From contig JAJDUF010000017.1 of the NCBI GenBank assembly GCA_022826725.1, forward strand, positions 1-47,955: a DNA stretch of 47,955 nt. The letters are read 5' to 3'. Made by a program: the position numbers and the translations under genes. The notes beneath the pieces were generated by a model. That model did no database searches. It saw only the letters and a program-made list of their open reading frames with translations, and was not told the origin of the DNA. Below, one piece after another: positions 8,626 to 17,392 of the stretch. The stretch comes from Chloroflexota bacterium (GTDB lineage Bacteria; Chloroflexota; UBA11872; UBA12225; JAJDUF01). Position 1 is the first letter of the stretch. Every line of letters starts with the position of its first letter.

Positions 8626-9867
8626 CACTTCCTCCCCAATATACCGCCCGCCGGCGCTCTCGTGTTCCCGCATCAGCGCCGGGTCGTTCCGCTGCGGCTG
8701 CTGCGCCGCCGCCTGCATCTCGTCACCGTCCGCCATCAGCCCCATCGGCATCGGCTCGTCACCCCGTTGAGTTGCATCGGGCGGCGGCCCGTTGGCCGCG
8801 CACGGTGTACCAAAGCGGGGCTGACCGAACGGCAGATGCGTCCACCCGCGGGCCAGAATTTGCCGCTCATTCGTCTGCCGCTGTCGGTCCGGGCCGCCCC
8901 ACATCGTGAACGAGCGGGCGTTGGCGTAGTGGCTGACGAACGCCCGCCGGAAGCGATCCGGGGACCGGTTGGTGTGCGAGCGGTGCAGGATGTGTCCGGC
9001 GAAGAACACCACGTCGCCCGGCTCGGCGATGGCCGGCACCTCCCGCCCAGGATACCGCGTAGCAATCCGACTCAACGTGTTTACTTCCGTGTCCGTATGC
9101 GACACGTGCTCCACGGGTGTCAGCGCCAGGTTGGCATGGTTTTGGGTGAGCCGGTCGGCGCTGGGGTAGATCGGCTCGTGCTGCGTGCCGCCCGTGTACC
9201 ACACGCAGCCGTTTTCTTCATCCGCCCGCTCCAGCGCCAGCCACGCGCCGCAGAGCGTATCTGGATAGGTGGGAATGTAGTAGCTGTCCTGGTGATAGCC
9301 CTGGCCAACGCCACCGGGCGGCTTGAAAAAGAGCATCGTCTGCATCGCCATCACGTCCGGTCCGATCAGCGCTTCCAGCACGTCGAGAATGCGCGGGTGG
9401 AGCAAATACCGCTCGTGTATCTCTAGGTGCTGGTGCAGCATATGGATGCGGAGATACCGGCGCTCGATCTCGTCCACACCGGCACCGGGCGGCGGTGGCT
9501 CCAAGCCCGGCACCTCCACCCGGCCGTACATCAGGTCCTCGGTGTGGTCCAGTAGCTCCTGCACCTCCGCCGCGCCAACCAGGCCGCGCACGACCAAGAA
9601 CCCGTCCACCAGGAACTGCACGTACTCCTCCACGCTCACGCGATAGCGCGCCCGGCCCGCAGAGAAATCGGTAGCGATCCGCTCCGGCCGCGCCCCGTTC
9701 TGCGCGGCCGCAACCATCGTAGGAGTGGGTGCCCCAGAGCGCGCGCCGTTCTGCACGGGCGCGCCGGCCGCGCCATTAGCCTGCCCGGCGTCCGACTGCC
9801 CCAGCCGCGTGATGCCGAGATTAACCCGCTGCCCAACGGCCGCCGCAGTCTCACTCCGACTACTCAT
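8596..9867 (-). CDS. Phytanoyl-CoA dioxygenase (PhyH) family protein, long form
   Basis: Fe(II)/2-oxoglutarate-dependent oxygenase-like protein, 423 aa. The iron-binding facial triad is H192-x-D194 (GYHQDSYY) and H295 (ILHRSH), with Arg-rich RFRRAF behind it for 2-oxoglutarate. The start at 9867 has AGGAGG seven bases upstream; the first 60 residues are Ala/Gly-rich and probably disordered. The last dozen residues (EEVPHPRPLSTM) are encoded by a type-B intergenic repeat, so the native stop seems to have been replaced. Third gene of a minus-strand PhyH operon. The natural substrate is unknown; family members hydroxylate lipids, small acids or natural products. Confidence 0.88.
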   Translation of the reverse strand: MSSRSETAAAVGQRVNLGITRLGQSDAGQANGAAGAPVQNGARSGAPTPTMVAAAQNGARPERIATDFSAGRARYRVSVEEYVQFLVDGFLVVRGLVGAAEVQELLDHTEDLMYGRVEVPGLEPPPPGAGVDEIERRYLRIHMLHQHLEIHERYLLHPRILDVLEALIGPDVMAMQTMLFFKPPGGVGQGYHQDSYYIPTYPDTLCGAWLALERADEENGCVWYTGGTQHEPIYPSADRLTQNHANLALTPVEHVSHTDTEVNTLSRIATRYPGREVPAIAEPGDVVFFAGHILHRSHTNRSPDRFRRAFVSHYANARSFTMWGGPDRQRQTNERQILARGWTHLPFGQPRFGTPCAANGPPPDATQRGDEPMPMGLMADGDEMQAAAQQPQRNDPALMREHESAGGRYIGEEVPHPRPLSTM

Positions 9868-9930
9868 TGCGTCGCCTCCTGACTGTTCGGCACCGTTCAT
9901 CGTTATGCACCAGCCCGGACGACCCCAGGC

Positions 9931-9995
9931 CGTCATTGCGGCGCAAGCCGCAATCCACGTCCCCCCCCGTCGCAACGGGGGGCCATAGGGGGGAC
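9931..9995. repeat. Compound intergenic repeat (type A then type C)
   Basis: A type-A palindrome (ATTGCGGCGCAAGCCGCAAT, a variant of ATTCCCGCGnAAGCGGGAAT) is followed directly by a type-C unit ending GGGGGGCCATAGGGGGGAC. It lies between two genes of the PhyH operon. Confidence 0.75.
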
Positions 9996-10012
9996 AGTGC
10001 CTCCGCTTGGCC

Positions 10013-10813
10013 TCAGCGGAACGGAACAAAGGCCGGGATCTGCTTGCGTCCTAGCGCCGGCAGTGGGTCCACCATGCGCCGAATGCGCGGATCATCGCTC
10101 TGCGCGAACGAATCGAGCGGCTGGAAGATCGTGCCCCGCGAGTAGTGGTCGAGCGAGCCGATCTGCTTGTCCGTTTGCGGCATGGCGGCGTACTTCAACG
10201 CGATATAGCGGCGCCCGACCCACCCGTGGAACACCCCGTGCCAGAGGCTCTGGTTGAAGAAGAGCATGTCACCGGGCCGAGACTCGTAGGCGACGCACGG
10301 CACCTCGTCGCCGGGCACACCGAACGGCGCCAACGTCGGCCCATGCTGGTGGCGCTGCTCGCTCTCGATCTCCTCGTGCAGCGGCACGCGATGCGAGCCG
10401 GGGATCAGCCGGATGGCCCCGGCATCTCCGGTCGTTTCGTCCAAGTAGATCATCGTCTTCAGGCGTATGTACGAAATCTCTTCCTCGTCGCCCGGCCTAT
10501 CGGGGTGCCAGAGATGGTCGCCAACGGTGATATTGCCCTCGGAGCTGGCCCAGAGGAAATCCGGGCCAAGCAACTCCTCGACGGTGCCGTAGATCCGGTC
10601 GTCCACCGCCAGCCGCCCCAGCGCCGGCCGCAGCTCGACGAACGGGGCACGATTTTCACCGCTCTCCCCCGTAAACGGCTGGCCCTCGCGCAGCTCGGTC
10701 ATCAGATCGTCGAACTCGCGCGTGATCGCCTGCATTTCGTCGGCCGTGAAGGCCTGGCGCTGCACCACGAAGCCGAAGCTGCGGAAGTGCGCGCGCTTCT
10801 CCGCCGTGTTCAT
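10013..10813 (-). CDS. Phytanoyl-CoA dioxygenase (PhyH) family protein
   Basis: 266 aa. Iron ligands H103-x-D105 (LWHPDRPGD) and the distal His in QSLWHGVFHG are visible, with R and K residues following for the co-substrate. AGGAG precedes the ATG. It is 10 bp downstream of the previous PhyH gene, so the two are surely co-transcribed. It closely resembles the PhyH gene at 25152-26012: the HxD motif falls at the same residue numbers and both have WHPD and LFHG/LWHG signatures, so these two are paralogues of one subfamily, distinct from the two other PhyH proteins here. Confidence 0.88.
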   Translation of the reverse strand: MNTAEKRAHFRSFGFVVQRQAFTADEMQAITREFDDLMTELREGQPFTGESGENRAPFVELRPALGRLAVDDRIYGTVEELLGPDFLWASSEGNITVGDHLWHPDRPGDEEEISYIRLKTMIYLDETTGDAGAIRLIPGSHRVPLHEEIESEQRHQHGPTLAPFGVPGDEVPCVAYESRPGDMLFFNQSLWHGVFHGWVGRRYIALKYAAMPQTDKQIGSLDHYSRGTIFQPLDSFAQSDDPRIRRMVDPLPALGRKQIPAFVPFR

Positions 10814-10823
10814 CGGGTTGCTC

Positions 10824-11651
10824 CTAGTGCGACGTCAGCCCCTCCGGGAGCGGGCAAGTGACCCCGTTCTCGAAGCGGATCATCGCATTGTTCTGACCGC
10901 GGACCTGAAAGCCCCAGCCCAGATGACTGGTGCGACCGGCGATCTGCACGTTGTCGGCCGCCCGGTACTGGATGACGAACGTGCGCCTAGCACGCTGCGA
11001 GTGGTTGGGGCCGGAGCTGTGCAACATCAGGCAATGGTGGAGCGAGATGCCCCCCGCCGGCACCTCCACCGTCCGCCACCGAGACTCGTCCGCGTAGGCG
11101 TCCGGCTCCTGGCACACGCCGCTGAACGCGCCGTCCTTCATATGATTGCGCGGCCCCTCCCGATGGCTACCGGGAATAACGTTCATGCAGCCGTTCTCCA
11201 GGTTGGTGTCATCGAGGTAGATGGCACACGCCGGTAGGTCGTAGTTGGTGTGCGGAAAGAAGGCGTAATCCTGGTGCCACCCGATCTTCCACCCCTGGGC
11301 AGCCTGCTCCGGGGGCAGCGGCGGCTTCCAATTCAGCTTGCTGTGATGGTGCTGAATATCTGGCCCGACCAGCGATTCAATGATGTCGAGCACGCCGGGG
11401 TGCGTGCAGGCCGCGAGGAACTGCGGATGCTGAAACACCGCTCCCTTTACAATGTCCACCACGCGGCGGCCGGACGGGAGAATGCGCGGATGGATGGCCG
11501 GAGTCCGAGCCGTAAGGCCCTGCGCCATCTCCTCGACCTCGCCACACGCCCGGCGCAGCGTCTCGACCTCCTCCTGCGCCAGCACCCCTTCTACCGTCAG
11601 AACACCGTCTTCCTCAAACCGCTGCTTCTGCGCTGCCGTCAGTCCTGCCAT
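10824..11651 (-). CDS. Phytanoyl-CoA dioxygenase (PhyH) family protein
   Basis: 275 aa, first gene of the PhyH operon. H126-x-D128 (GWHQDYAFF) and H211 (CLMLHSSGPNHS) make up the Fe(II) triad, and RARRTF follows as the 2-oxoglutarate-binding Arg region. The HSSGPNxS form of the distal motif is the most canonical of the four PhyH proteins in this window. GGAGGG stands nine bases before the ATG. Three non-identical oxygenases in one operon suggest successive hydroxylations of one compound or parallel substrates; the sequence does not say which. Confidence 0.88.
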   Translation of the reverse strand: MAGLTAAQKQRFEEDGVLTVEGVLAQEEVETLRRACGEVEEMAQGLTARTPAIHPRILPSGRRVVDIVKGAVFQHPQFLAACTHPGVLDIIESLVGPDIQHHHSKLNWKPPLPPEQAAQGWKIGWHQDYAFFPHTNYDLPACAIYLDDTNLENGCMNVIPGSHREGPRNHMKDGAFSGVCQEPDAYADESRWRTVEVPAGGISLHHCLMLHSSGPNHSQRARRTFVIQYRAADNVQIAGRTSHLGWGFQVRGQNNAMIRFENGVTCPLPEGLTSH

Positions 11652-11943
11652 ACTCTCTATCCCTCCGTCGGTAGCCCGCTGGGCAGTCTACCACTTACCG
11701 GCACCGTCGCCGGAGTCCAGCGACGGCACGCGGTACGATAAGAGCCGCACACAGGCGGCCATGGGGTGCGAGCGCGCGGCCGCACCGTCGGCCCACCATG
11801 AAACCTTTGCAAAACCCGTCATTCCCGCGAAAGCGGGAATCCACCCCCTCTCCACCATGTGGAGAGGGGGCCAGGGGGTGAGGCCTACCCCTTTCAGGAA
11901 GAGCGAGGGTGGGGGCCAAATTCGACCACGAGCGAGGACAACG
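11652..11943. other. Divergent intergenic region containing a compound repeat
   Basis: 292 bp between the divergent PhyH operon and the Gfo/Idh gene. Positions 11801-11883 hold a MITE half-end (CCTTTGCAAAACCCGTC), a perfect type-A palindrome (ATTCCCGCGAAAGCGGGAAT) and a type-B unit in a row. The remaining sequence must contain both promoters, but I cannot identify -35/-10 pairs with confidence. GAGGA at 11934-11938 is the ribosome binding site of the next gene. Confidence 0.6.
11801..11883. repeat. Compound repeat: MITE-like left half-end plus types A and B
   Basis: AACCTTTGCAAAACCCGTC is nearly the left arm of the MITE-like element at 43603-43621. It is followed by a perfect A palindrome and a B unit. 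The matching right arm, in inverted orientation, lies at 13148-13190 on the other side of the Gfo/Idh gene. Confidence 0.65.
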
Positions 11944-13032
11944 GTGAAAACCTACAGAGCGGCGGTGATCGGCTGCGGGCGGATGGGTGGCTTCATTGAC
12001 AATGAGGTTGTCGGCGAACCGAAACACGAGCCGCCCTACGCGCACGGCGGCGGCTTCTCCGCCTGCGACCGGACCGACCTCGTGGCCTGCTCCGACCTCC
12101 GCGAAGACCTGATGGCGCTCTTCGGGGAGCAGTACGCGGTGCCCAAGAGCGGCCAATACACCGACTACCAGGAGATGATCGCCAAGGAAAACCTCGACAT
12201 CGTGAGCGTCGCCACCCACGTCGAGCACCACGCCGATATCGTGATCCACGCTGCCGAGCAGGGCGTCAAGGCCATCTTCTGCGAGAAGGGCATGGCCCCG
12301 TCCCTCGCAACCGCCAACGCCATGGCCGCCGCCTGCGAGCGCCACGGCGCCGTCTTCAACATGGGCACCCAGCGCCGCTACCATCCCGGCTTCTGGCAGA
12401 TGCGCGAGATCATCGCGCAGGGCGAGTTGGGCGCGCTGCAAAGCCTGGTGATGACCTACGGCGGCGGTCTCTTCGATCACGGCTGTCACACCATGGACCT
12501 GGCGCAATACCTCAACGGCGACATCCCCGCCGTATGGGTGCAGGGCCACGCCCCTCAATCGGAGCCGCTCCGCGACGGCTACGTCTACCGGGACGACCCC
12601 GGCGGCGACGGCGTGATCCTCTTCGAGAACGGCGTCACCCTGTACCTGCTCTGCACCAACCGCTACGAGTACCAGGCCAACTGCGAGCATGGCATGGTCG
12701 GCACCTTCAACGATTCCCTCGACTGGGTCCTCCGGAAAGGCGACGCCCGCAGCCTCCGGCCGGCGGAATTCCCCACCTTTCCACGTCAAAGCACCACGGT
12801 CAACGCGATCATGGACTTGGTCCGCGCCCTCGACACCGGCGATCCCCCGCGTGGCGGCGTGGAGTCGGCGCGGCACGGCGTCGAGATCATGGTGGCCATC
12901 CTGGAGTCCCACCTCCAAGGCGGGAAGCGCATTACCCTGCCCCTGCGCGAGAGCAACCTGCGGATGCACCGCACCGACCGCGACGCCTGGCAGAAGGGCC
13001 TCCGGTGGCGAGAGCCGAAGCTCACTGTCTAG
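11944..13032 (+). CDS. Gfo/Idh/MocA family oxidoreductase
   Basis: NAD(P)-dependent sugar or cyclitol dehydrogenase family, 362 aa. The Rossmann motif AVIGCGRMGG is at residues 7-16. The family EKP motif is altered to E114-K115-G116 (FCEKGMAPS); the Lys is kept, the Pro is not. HGCHTMDLAQYL supplies the conserved His-x3-D region of the substrate site. The GTG at 11944 is chosen because GAGGA precedes it by five bases and the protein then begins exactly at the Rossmann strand; the longer open frame upstream is translated repeat. The gene is bracketed by inverted half-ends of a MITE-like repeat. Confidence 0.85.
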   Translation: MKTYRAAVIGCGRMGGFIDNEVVGEPKHEPPYAHGGGFSACDRTDLVACSDLREDLMALFGEQYAVPKSGQYTDYQEMIAKENLDIVSVATHVEHHADIVIHAAEQGVKAIFCEKGMAPSLATANAMAAACERHGAVFNMGTQRRYHPGFWQMREIIAQGELGALQSLVMTYGGGLFDHGCHTMDLAQYLNGDIPAVWVQGHAPQSEPLRDGYVYRDDPGGDGVILFENGVTLYLLCTNRYEYQANCEHGMVGTFNDSLDWVLRKGDARSLRPAEFPTFPRQSTTVNAIMDLVRALDTGDPPRGGVESARHGVEIMVAILESHLQGGKRITLPLRESNLRMHRTDRDAWQKGLRWREPKLTV

Positions 13033-13074
13033 CATGGATGACTACAAGCAGCCCCGTCGTTCCGGACCCCCATC

Positions 13075-13190
13075 CGTCATTCCCGCGCACGTGGGAATCC
13101 ACGACCCCCTGCACAGCGGGGGGGCCATAGGGGGGCTATCGCCATGGCACTCATCCGGGGAGTTCTGCAAAGGTCTCCGCAAGCGAGAAT
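13075..13190. repeat. Compound repeat: types A and C plus MITE-like right half-end
   Basis: A type-A palindrome variant (ATTCCCGCGCACGTGGGAAT) is followed by a type-C unit (to about 13137) and then CTCATCCGGGGAGTTCTGCAAAGGTCTCC at about 13150-13178 (shown here as its parts: CTCATCCGGGG, then GTTCTGCAAAGGTCTCC), which matches the right end of the element at 43698-43726. Confidence 0.65.
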
Positions 13191-13217
13191 GAGGCACCGG
13201 AGTTGGAGGATATCGAG

Positions 13218-14360
13218 ATGAAAGTCGTTGACATCAAGACGATGGTTGTCGAAAACATCCCTCCCCATCGAGGCGGCAGGTACCTGCTCTTCATCGAAGT
13301 CGTCACCGACGAGGGCATCGTCGGCCTCGGCGAGCGCGTGACCGGCAATGTCTTTGCCGACAACCTCGCCGGACTGAAGGCACACATCAGTCTGATCGAA
13401 GAGATCGGTCGCCTATTCGTGATCGGCGAAAACCCGTTTCACATCGAGAAAATCTGGCAGCGCGCGTATGGCTCGCGGCACGACTTCCGCCATCCTAGCC
13501 TGCACGCCACACCGGCGCTCAGTGCGATTGAAATGGCGTGCTGGGACATTGTCGGCAAAGCGGCCAATCAACCGATCTACAACCTGCTCGGCGGCCAATA
13601 CCACGACAAGCTCCGCGCCTATGCCTATATGCCCAGGGCCGGCTTTGACGAAGACCCGGCGCGCGCCGGCGAGATCGCCATCGAGCTAGTCGCGCAGGGC
13701 AACTCCGCCTGCAAGCTCGACCCGTTCAGGCCCCTGTACCCCCTACCACGCGACATCTCGCTGGCGGAGATCACCTACGCCGAGCGCATCTTCGAGAGTA
13801 TCCGCAACGCCGTCGGCAACCAGCTCGAGGTCGGCATCGGCACCCACGGACAGCTCACCACCTACAGCGCCATCCGCGCCGCCCAAGCCCTGGAGAAATA
13901 CCAACCCTTCTGGTTCGAAGAGCCGGTCCCCCCGGAGAACGTTGACTAGATGGCGCGCGTCGCCGCCCACACCAGCATCCCCATCGCCAGCGGCGAGCGA
14001 CTCGTCACAAAATACGAGTTTGCCGAGTTGATCGAAAAGCAGGCCGCTCAGATCATTCAGCTCGACGTGGGGCAGTGCGGTGGCATTCTGGAATCAAAGA
14101 AGATCGCCAGCATCGCCGAGGCCCACTACGCGATGATCGCCCCGCACATGGCCTGCGGGCCCATCGCCGCTGCGGCTGCCATCCAGCTCGATACCTGCTC
14201 ACCCAACTTCCTGATCCAGGAAGCGAACCAAGGCCCGATTCACCGCACCATCTTCAAGGAGCCGCTCGTCTTCAAGCACGGCTACATCATTCCCCCGACC
14301 GGGCCGGGCCTCGGCATAGAGTTGGACATGGACCTGGTGCAGCAGCGCCTCGTCACCTAA
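13218..14360 (+). pseudogene. Enolase-superfamily (mandelate racemase/muconate lactonizing type) enzyme with one in-frame amber stop
   Basis: Reads as a full-length 380-residue enzyme except for TAG at 13947-13949, directly after EEPVPPENVD; the same frame resumes with MARVAAHTSIPIASGERL. The paralogue at 16174 has ENIESLAKVAR at the same place, so a sense codon, probably GAG (Glu), has become TAG. The metal ligand Glu residues are in FEEP and SGERL, and the His is in PHMACGP. The position expected to hold the Asp ligand reads GIGTHGQ, so that Asp seems absent. The start at 13218 has GGAGGA seven bases upstream. No other lesion is visible, which suggests recent inactivation, a polymorphism, or a sequencing error. 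Confidence 0.8.
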
Positions 14361-14414
14361 CCGCCCCTACAGCCAAGGCAGCCGGCGGTGGACACTCCGT
14401 GAGCCGGAGGCACC

Positions 14415-14897
14415 TTAGATTCTTACGCCCATTTCCTTCAGCATTTCATGTAGCGATAAGCAGCCCACTCCGAAATTGCCAGCGACATCCGGGATTTTGG
14501 GCCTCGCCGATAGCGGCTGAGATACCTCGAACGTGACCACCCTGCCCCCACCGGCCAGAGCGTGCGCGATGATCCACGCATCAGCCCTGCCCAGAAACGT
14601 AGCCACGTGCTCTGGAGCATAGGTCTGATGCTGCGCTACGTAGTCCGCGATTGCAGAGTAGGCGTGCTGGACGCTTTCGTCAGCGGGCACCCACAACCCA
14701 AAGTCCTGGCACTCCGTAGCCCATTCCGCTAAAGCGTCATCACCGCCCTTAAGCTCTTCGTAGACATACGCGCTACTCGCAATGATTCCCTCCGCACCCT
14801 TCTCCCGCAGGACCACCTACAGACTCGGTAGCCAGTCAAAGGTGAGTTCCCTATTCGGCCGAATCAGCGTATCCGAGTCGAGCCAGTAATCAGGCAC
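14415..14897 (-). pseudogene. DUF4411 (PIN-like) toxin gene, interrupted by an amber codon at codon 27
   Basis: From a GTG start at 14897 the frame reads MPDYWLDSDTLIRPN..., then TAG at 14817-14819, then VVLREKGAEGIIASS and on to the end (161 codons). DUF4411 proteins have an aromatic residue, usually Trp, at this place (PSFW/PSLW), so TGG to TAG is the simplest explanation. The PIN-like acidic residues are D7/D9, the Glu in YVYEEL and the Asp in RADAWIIAHA. The GTG overlaps the stop of the upstream XRE-ImmA gene by 8 bp, the usual coupling of this two-gene module. Because the amber comes after only 26 codons, no active product is expected unless translation restarts downstream. Confidence 0.8.
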
Positions 14898-16071
14898 TAT
14901 TCACCTGTCTGTGAATGAATTTCTCTTGTGCCGACCTCAGCGTCTTGCGATTGGTGACACCTAACAGAGTTGCTGCATCACGCTCGGAAACGCGGCCCTC
15001 TGCAGCAGAGGTAAGCACCGCGTGAACCAAGGCGCGGCTATTGCTGGCAAGAAAGTTGTTCCAGAAGTTACCGCCACCACCCGTAGGTTTCTGTTCCTCC
15101 CACTGTCGCAGTCGCCTAAGCTGAACACGATAGATTTCGTCAGGTAGAAGCTCGTGTTCGTAGGCTCGAATCAGCACTGCCGTGCGACTCACGTGATAGA
15201 GCCCGGTCATTGCAGTTACGTTTTCTTCGATAGTATTACTTTGTTTCCATTCCTTCATGAAATCGGCAGCGGGCATAAGTAGCTCGGCCGCAACTCGGTT
15301 GCAGAACCGATTGATGCGATTATCTTCCTGCAAGCCTATGTCAAAGGTGGTTGGGTTGGATATTCCGCTTTCTCCAATCCATATGTGAGCAAGCTCATGT
15401 GCTAGTGTAAATATCCTAGCAGCAAGATTGTCAGCGCTGTTGATGAAAACCAGCGGTACAAAGTCATCAATAATTGCAAAACCACGAAACTCATCAACAT
15501 TTAGTTTTCGGCGCGTGTTACTTCCCACCTTCCCATTTTGCAATACAAGTATTCCTACTTTTCCTACATTTTCCGCAAGAGAACTAAGAAACTGAGGATG
15601 CGTCTTGGCTTCCTGCCGTGCATCATCTATGCCTATTGCAGCTCTCATGTCGTCAGCAACGTCATTGACTCCGGGGTCAACCTTCAGAGGAAACCTGCCT
15701 ACAAATGGGGGGGGCTGTGCTCCATCGCTCTGCAAATATTCTCGATATCAATGCTGTTTTCTACGTGCATCATGCAGAACATCTACGAAGTCCGCGCTAG
15801 GTGGATGGGCCATGACATCGCTAACAGTTCGAAGGTCGGGTATTGGCACCTCAAGTGCTGGTGGAGCACTGAGCCACAGATACCCCAAGGGAACGTAGAG
15901 TTTGTCAGCGAGCTTGGTCGCTTGCCGTTGCGTGGGGCGTTTGTCGCCAGTTTCCCAGGCAATGAGGGTACGCACGTTGACGCCAACTCGCTTTGCGAGC
16001 TTCTCATGGTTCCACTTGAGGCGGTCCCGCGCCCACGTGATGATTTCCGGCGTAACAAATGCCTCAGCCAT
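14890..16071 (-). pseudogene. XRE-family HTH / ImmA-IrrE peptidase fusion gene, interrupted by UGA at codon 108
   Basis: Codons 1-107 encode a Cro/C1-type HTH protein (EKLAKRVGVNVRTLIAWETG is helix-turn-helix). TGA follows at 15748-15750, and the same frame continues YREYLQSDGAQPPPFVG into an ImmA/IrrE metallopeptidase domain with the zinc motif HELAH (in LAHELAHIW). Intact relatives are one polypeptide of about 390 residues reading ...QxWYREYL, so TGG (Trp) has become TGA. No Cys is expected here, so this is not a selenocysteine site. The gene normally acts as antitoxin or regulator of the downstream DUF4411 gene. Codon use is more A+T-rich than its neighbours, consistent with horizontal acquisition. 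Confidence 0.8.
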
Positions 16072-16173
16072 CCTGCTTGCCTCTCCACCGCACGAGGCGG
16101 AGTGCGTCCGGTTAGGCGAACTTCTCCCTGGCCCTTCAGATGATAGCCTGTGTCCTCTCCCGCCACCAAGCCC

Positions 16174-17310
16174 CTACGGCTGCGTCAGCCGCCGCCGGCT
16201 CATCCGCGATTCGACATAGGTCCGGACCCCAGGCCCCGGTCGGTTGGCGTTCGCCCCCCCAGGATGGGCACGCGCAACCGCCTCGTTCAGCTCGATGCCA
16301 AGCCCGGGCCGGTCGGGCACGATGAAGTGGCTGTCTTCCAACGGGAACTCCTCGATGAGTTCGTACCGCCAGGGTACGTCGTCGGCCATGTGCTCCAAGA
16401 TCAGGAAGTTGGGCAGCGTAGCCATCAGATGCACCGCCGCCGCCTCGGCAATCGGTCCCAGCGACCCGTCGTGGGGAGCCACCATGATGTGGTGCGCCTC
16501 GGCCTGCGCTGCCACCTTCTTCATCTGCAACAGCCCCCCGGCGCGCCCGGTATCGGGCTGGACAACGTCCACGATGTCCCGCTCGATCAACTCGCGAAAG
16601 CCATAAAGCGTGCTGGACCGTTCGCCGCAGGCGAGCGGCACGTCTATCGCGCGTGCCACTTTCGCCAGCGACTCGATGTTTTCGGGCGGCACTGGGTCCT
16701 CGTAGAACAGCAGCTCATACTCTTCGAGCGCCTGCCCAACCCGGATAGCGTCGGGCACGCTAAACCACGGCGGCCCATGCACGTCAATGCAAAGGTCAAT
16801 GTCGTCCCCGACCGCTTCCCGCAGCGTCTTGACCGTCCTGACCGGGTGCTCCAAGCCACCGCACTTGAAGCAGGTGTAGCCGCGCTCGATGAGTTCGTGC
16901 GCGCGCTCCGGCGTGCTGGCATGGACATACACGCGCACACGGTCCCGCAGGCGGCCGCCCAGCAAGTCGCACACCGGCACACCGAGCTTCTTGCCCAGGA
17001 TGTCCCAGAGGGCGATCTCGATACCGGTCATCGCCCCGCCGCCCACCACACCGGTCATCCCATGTCCCATCATGGCCAACAGCATCTTCTGCCAGAGGTA
17101 CTCGATCCTCCCCGGATCCTCGCCGACCACGACGGGGGTGAGGTCTTGGATCGCCGTCTCCACGACGCGCGGCCAGCCGCTCGCCTCACCTAGTCCGTAG
17201 ATGCCGGCGTCGGTCTCGACCTTCACGAACAGCCAGTTGCGCCCCCCACCGCTCCAGCCGCCCGGCGGCGACGCATCCACAAGAAACGTCTTGACATCCG
17301 TTATCTTCAC
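16174..17310 (-). CDS. Galactonate-dehydratase-like enolase-superfamily enzyme
   Basis: 378 aa, mandelate racemase/muconate lactonizing family, most like sugar-acid dehydratases. Metal ligands are D176 (CIDVHGP), E204 (YEDPVPPEN) and E230 (CGERS); H178 and H280 (APHDGSLGP) are the catalytic residues in the D-x-H...H arrangement of the galactonate dehydratase group. The GTG at 17310 is preferred because AAGGAG lies seven bases upstream; a TTG two codons earlier would be too close. The C-terminal 25 residues beyond GLGIELNE are basic and not family-typical. Expected reaction: loss of water from an aldonic acid to give a 2-keto-3-deoxy acid. Confidence 0.88.
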   Translation of the reverse strand: MKITDVKTFLVDASPPGGWSGGGRNWLFVKVETDAGIYGLGEASGWPRVVETAIQDLTPVVVGEDPGRIEYLWQKMLLAMMGHGMTGVVGGGAMTGIEIALWDILGKKLGVPVCDLLGGRLRDRVRVYVHASTPERAHELIERGYTCFKCGGLEHPVRTVKTLREAVGDDIDLCIDVHGPPWFSVPDAIRVGQALEEYELLFYEDPVPPENIESLAKVARAIDVPLACGERSSTLYGFRELIERDIVDVVQPDTGRAGGLLQMKKVAAQAEAHHIMVAPHDGSLGPIAEAAAVHLMATLPNFLILEHMADDVPWRYELIEEFPLEDSHFIVPDRPGLGIELNEAVARAHPGGANANRPGPGVRTYVESRMSRRRLTQP

Positions 17311-17392
17311 TTGCAAGCTCCTTGGTGCATAGCGTGTTCGGACCTACCCCTAATCCTCTCCCAAAAGGAAAGCGGCTGCCGGTCGCCTCCAA

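Noticed and set aside
11452..11943. N-terminal extension of the Gfo/Idh dehydrogenase
   Set aside because: The extension overlaps the divergent PhyH gene and translates the palindromic repeats; the GTG at 11944 has its own ribosome binding site.
11801..13190. CRISPR array suggested by recurring palindromes
   Set aside because: The units are irregularly spaced, differ in sequence, lie singly between genes and have no cas genes nearby.
15748..15750. Selenocysteine at the UGA inside the XRE-ImmA gene
   Set aside because: Relatives are expected to have Trp, not Cys, at this place, there is no nearby Cys partner, and I see no hairpin of the right spacing.
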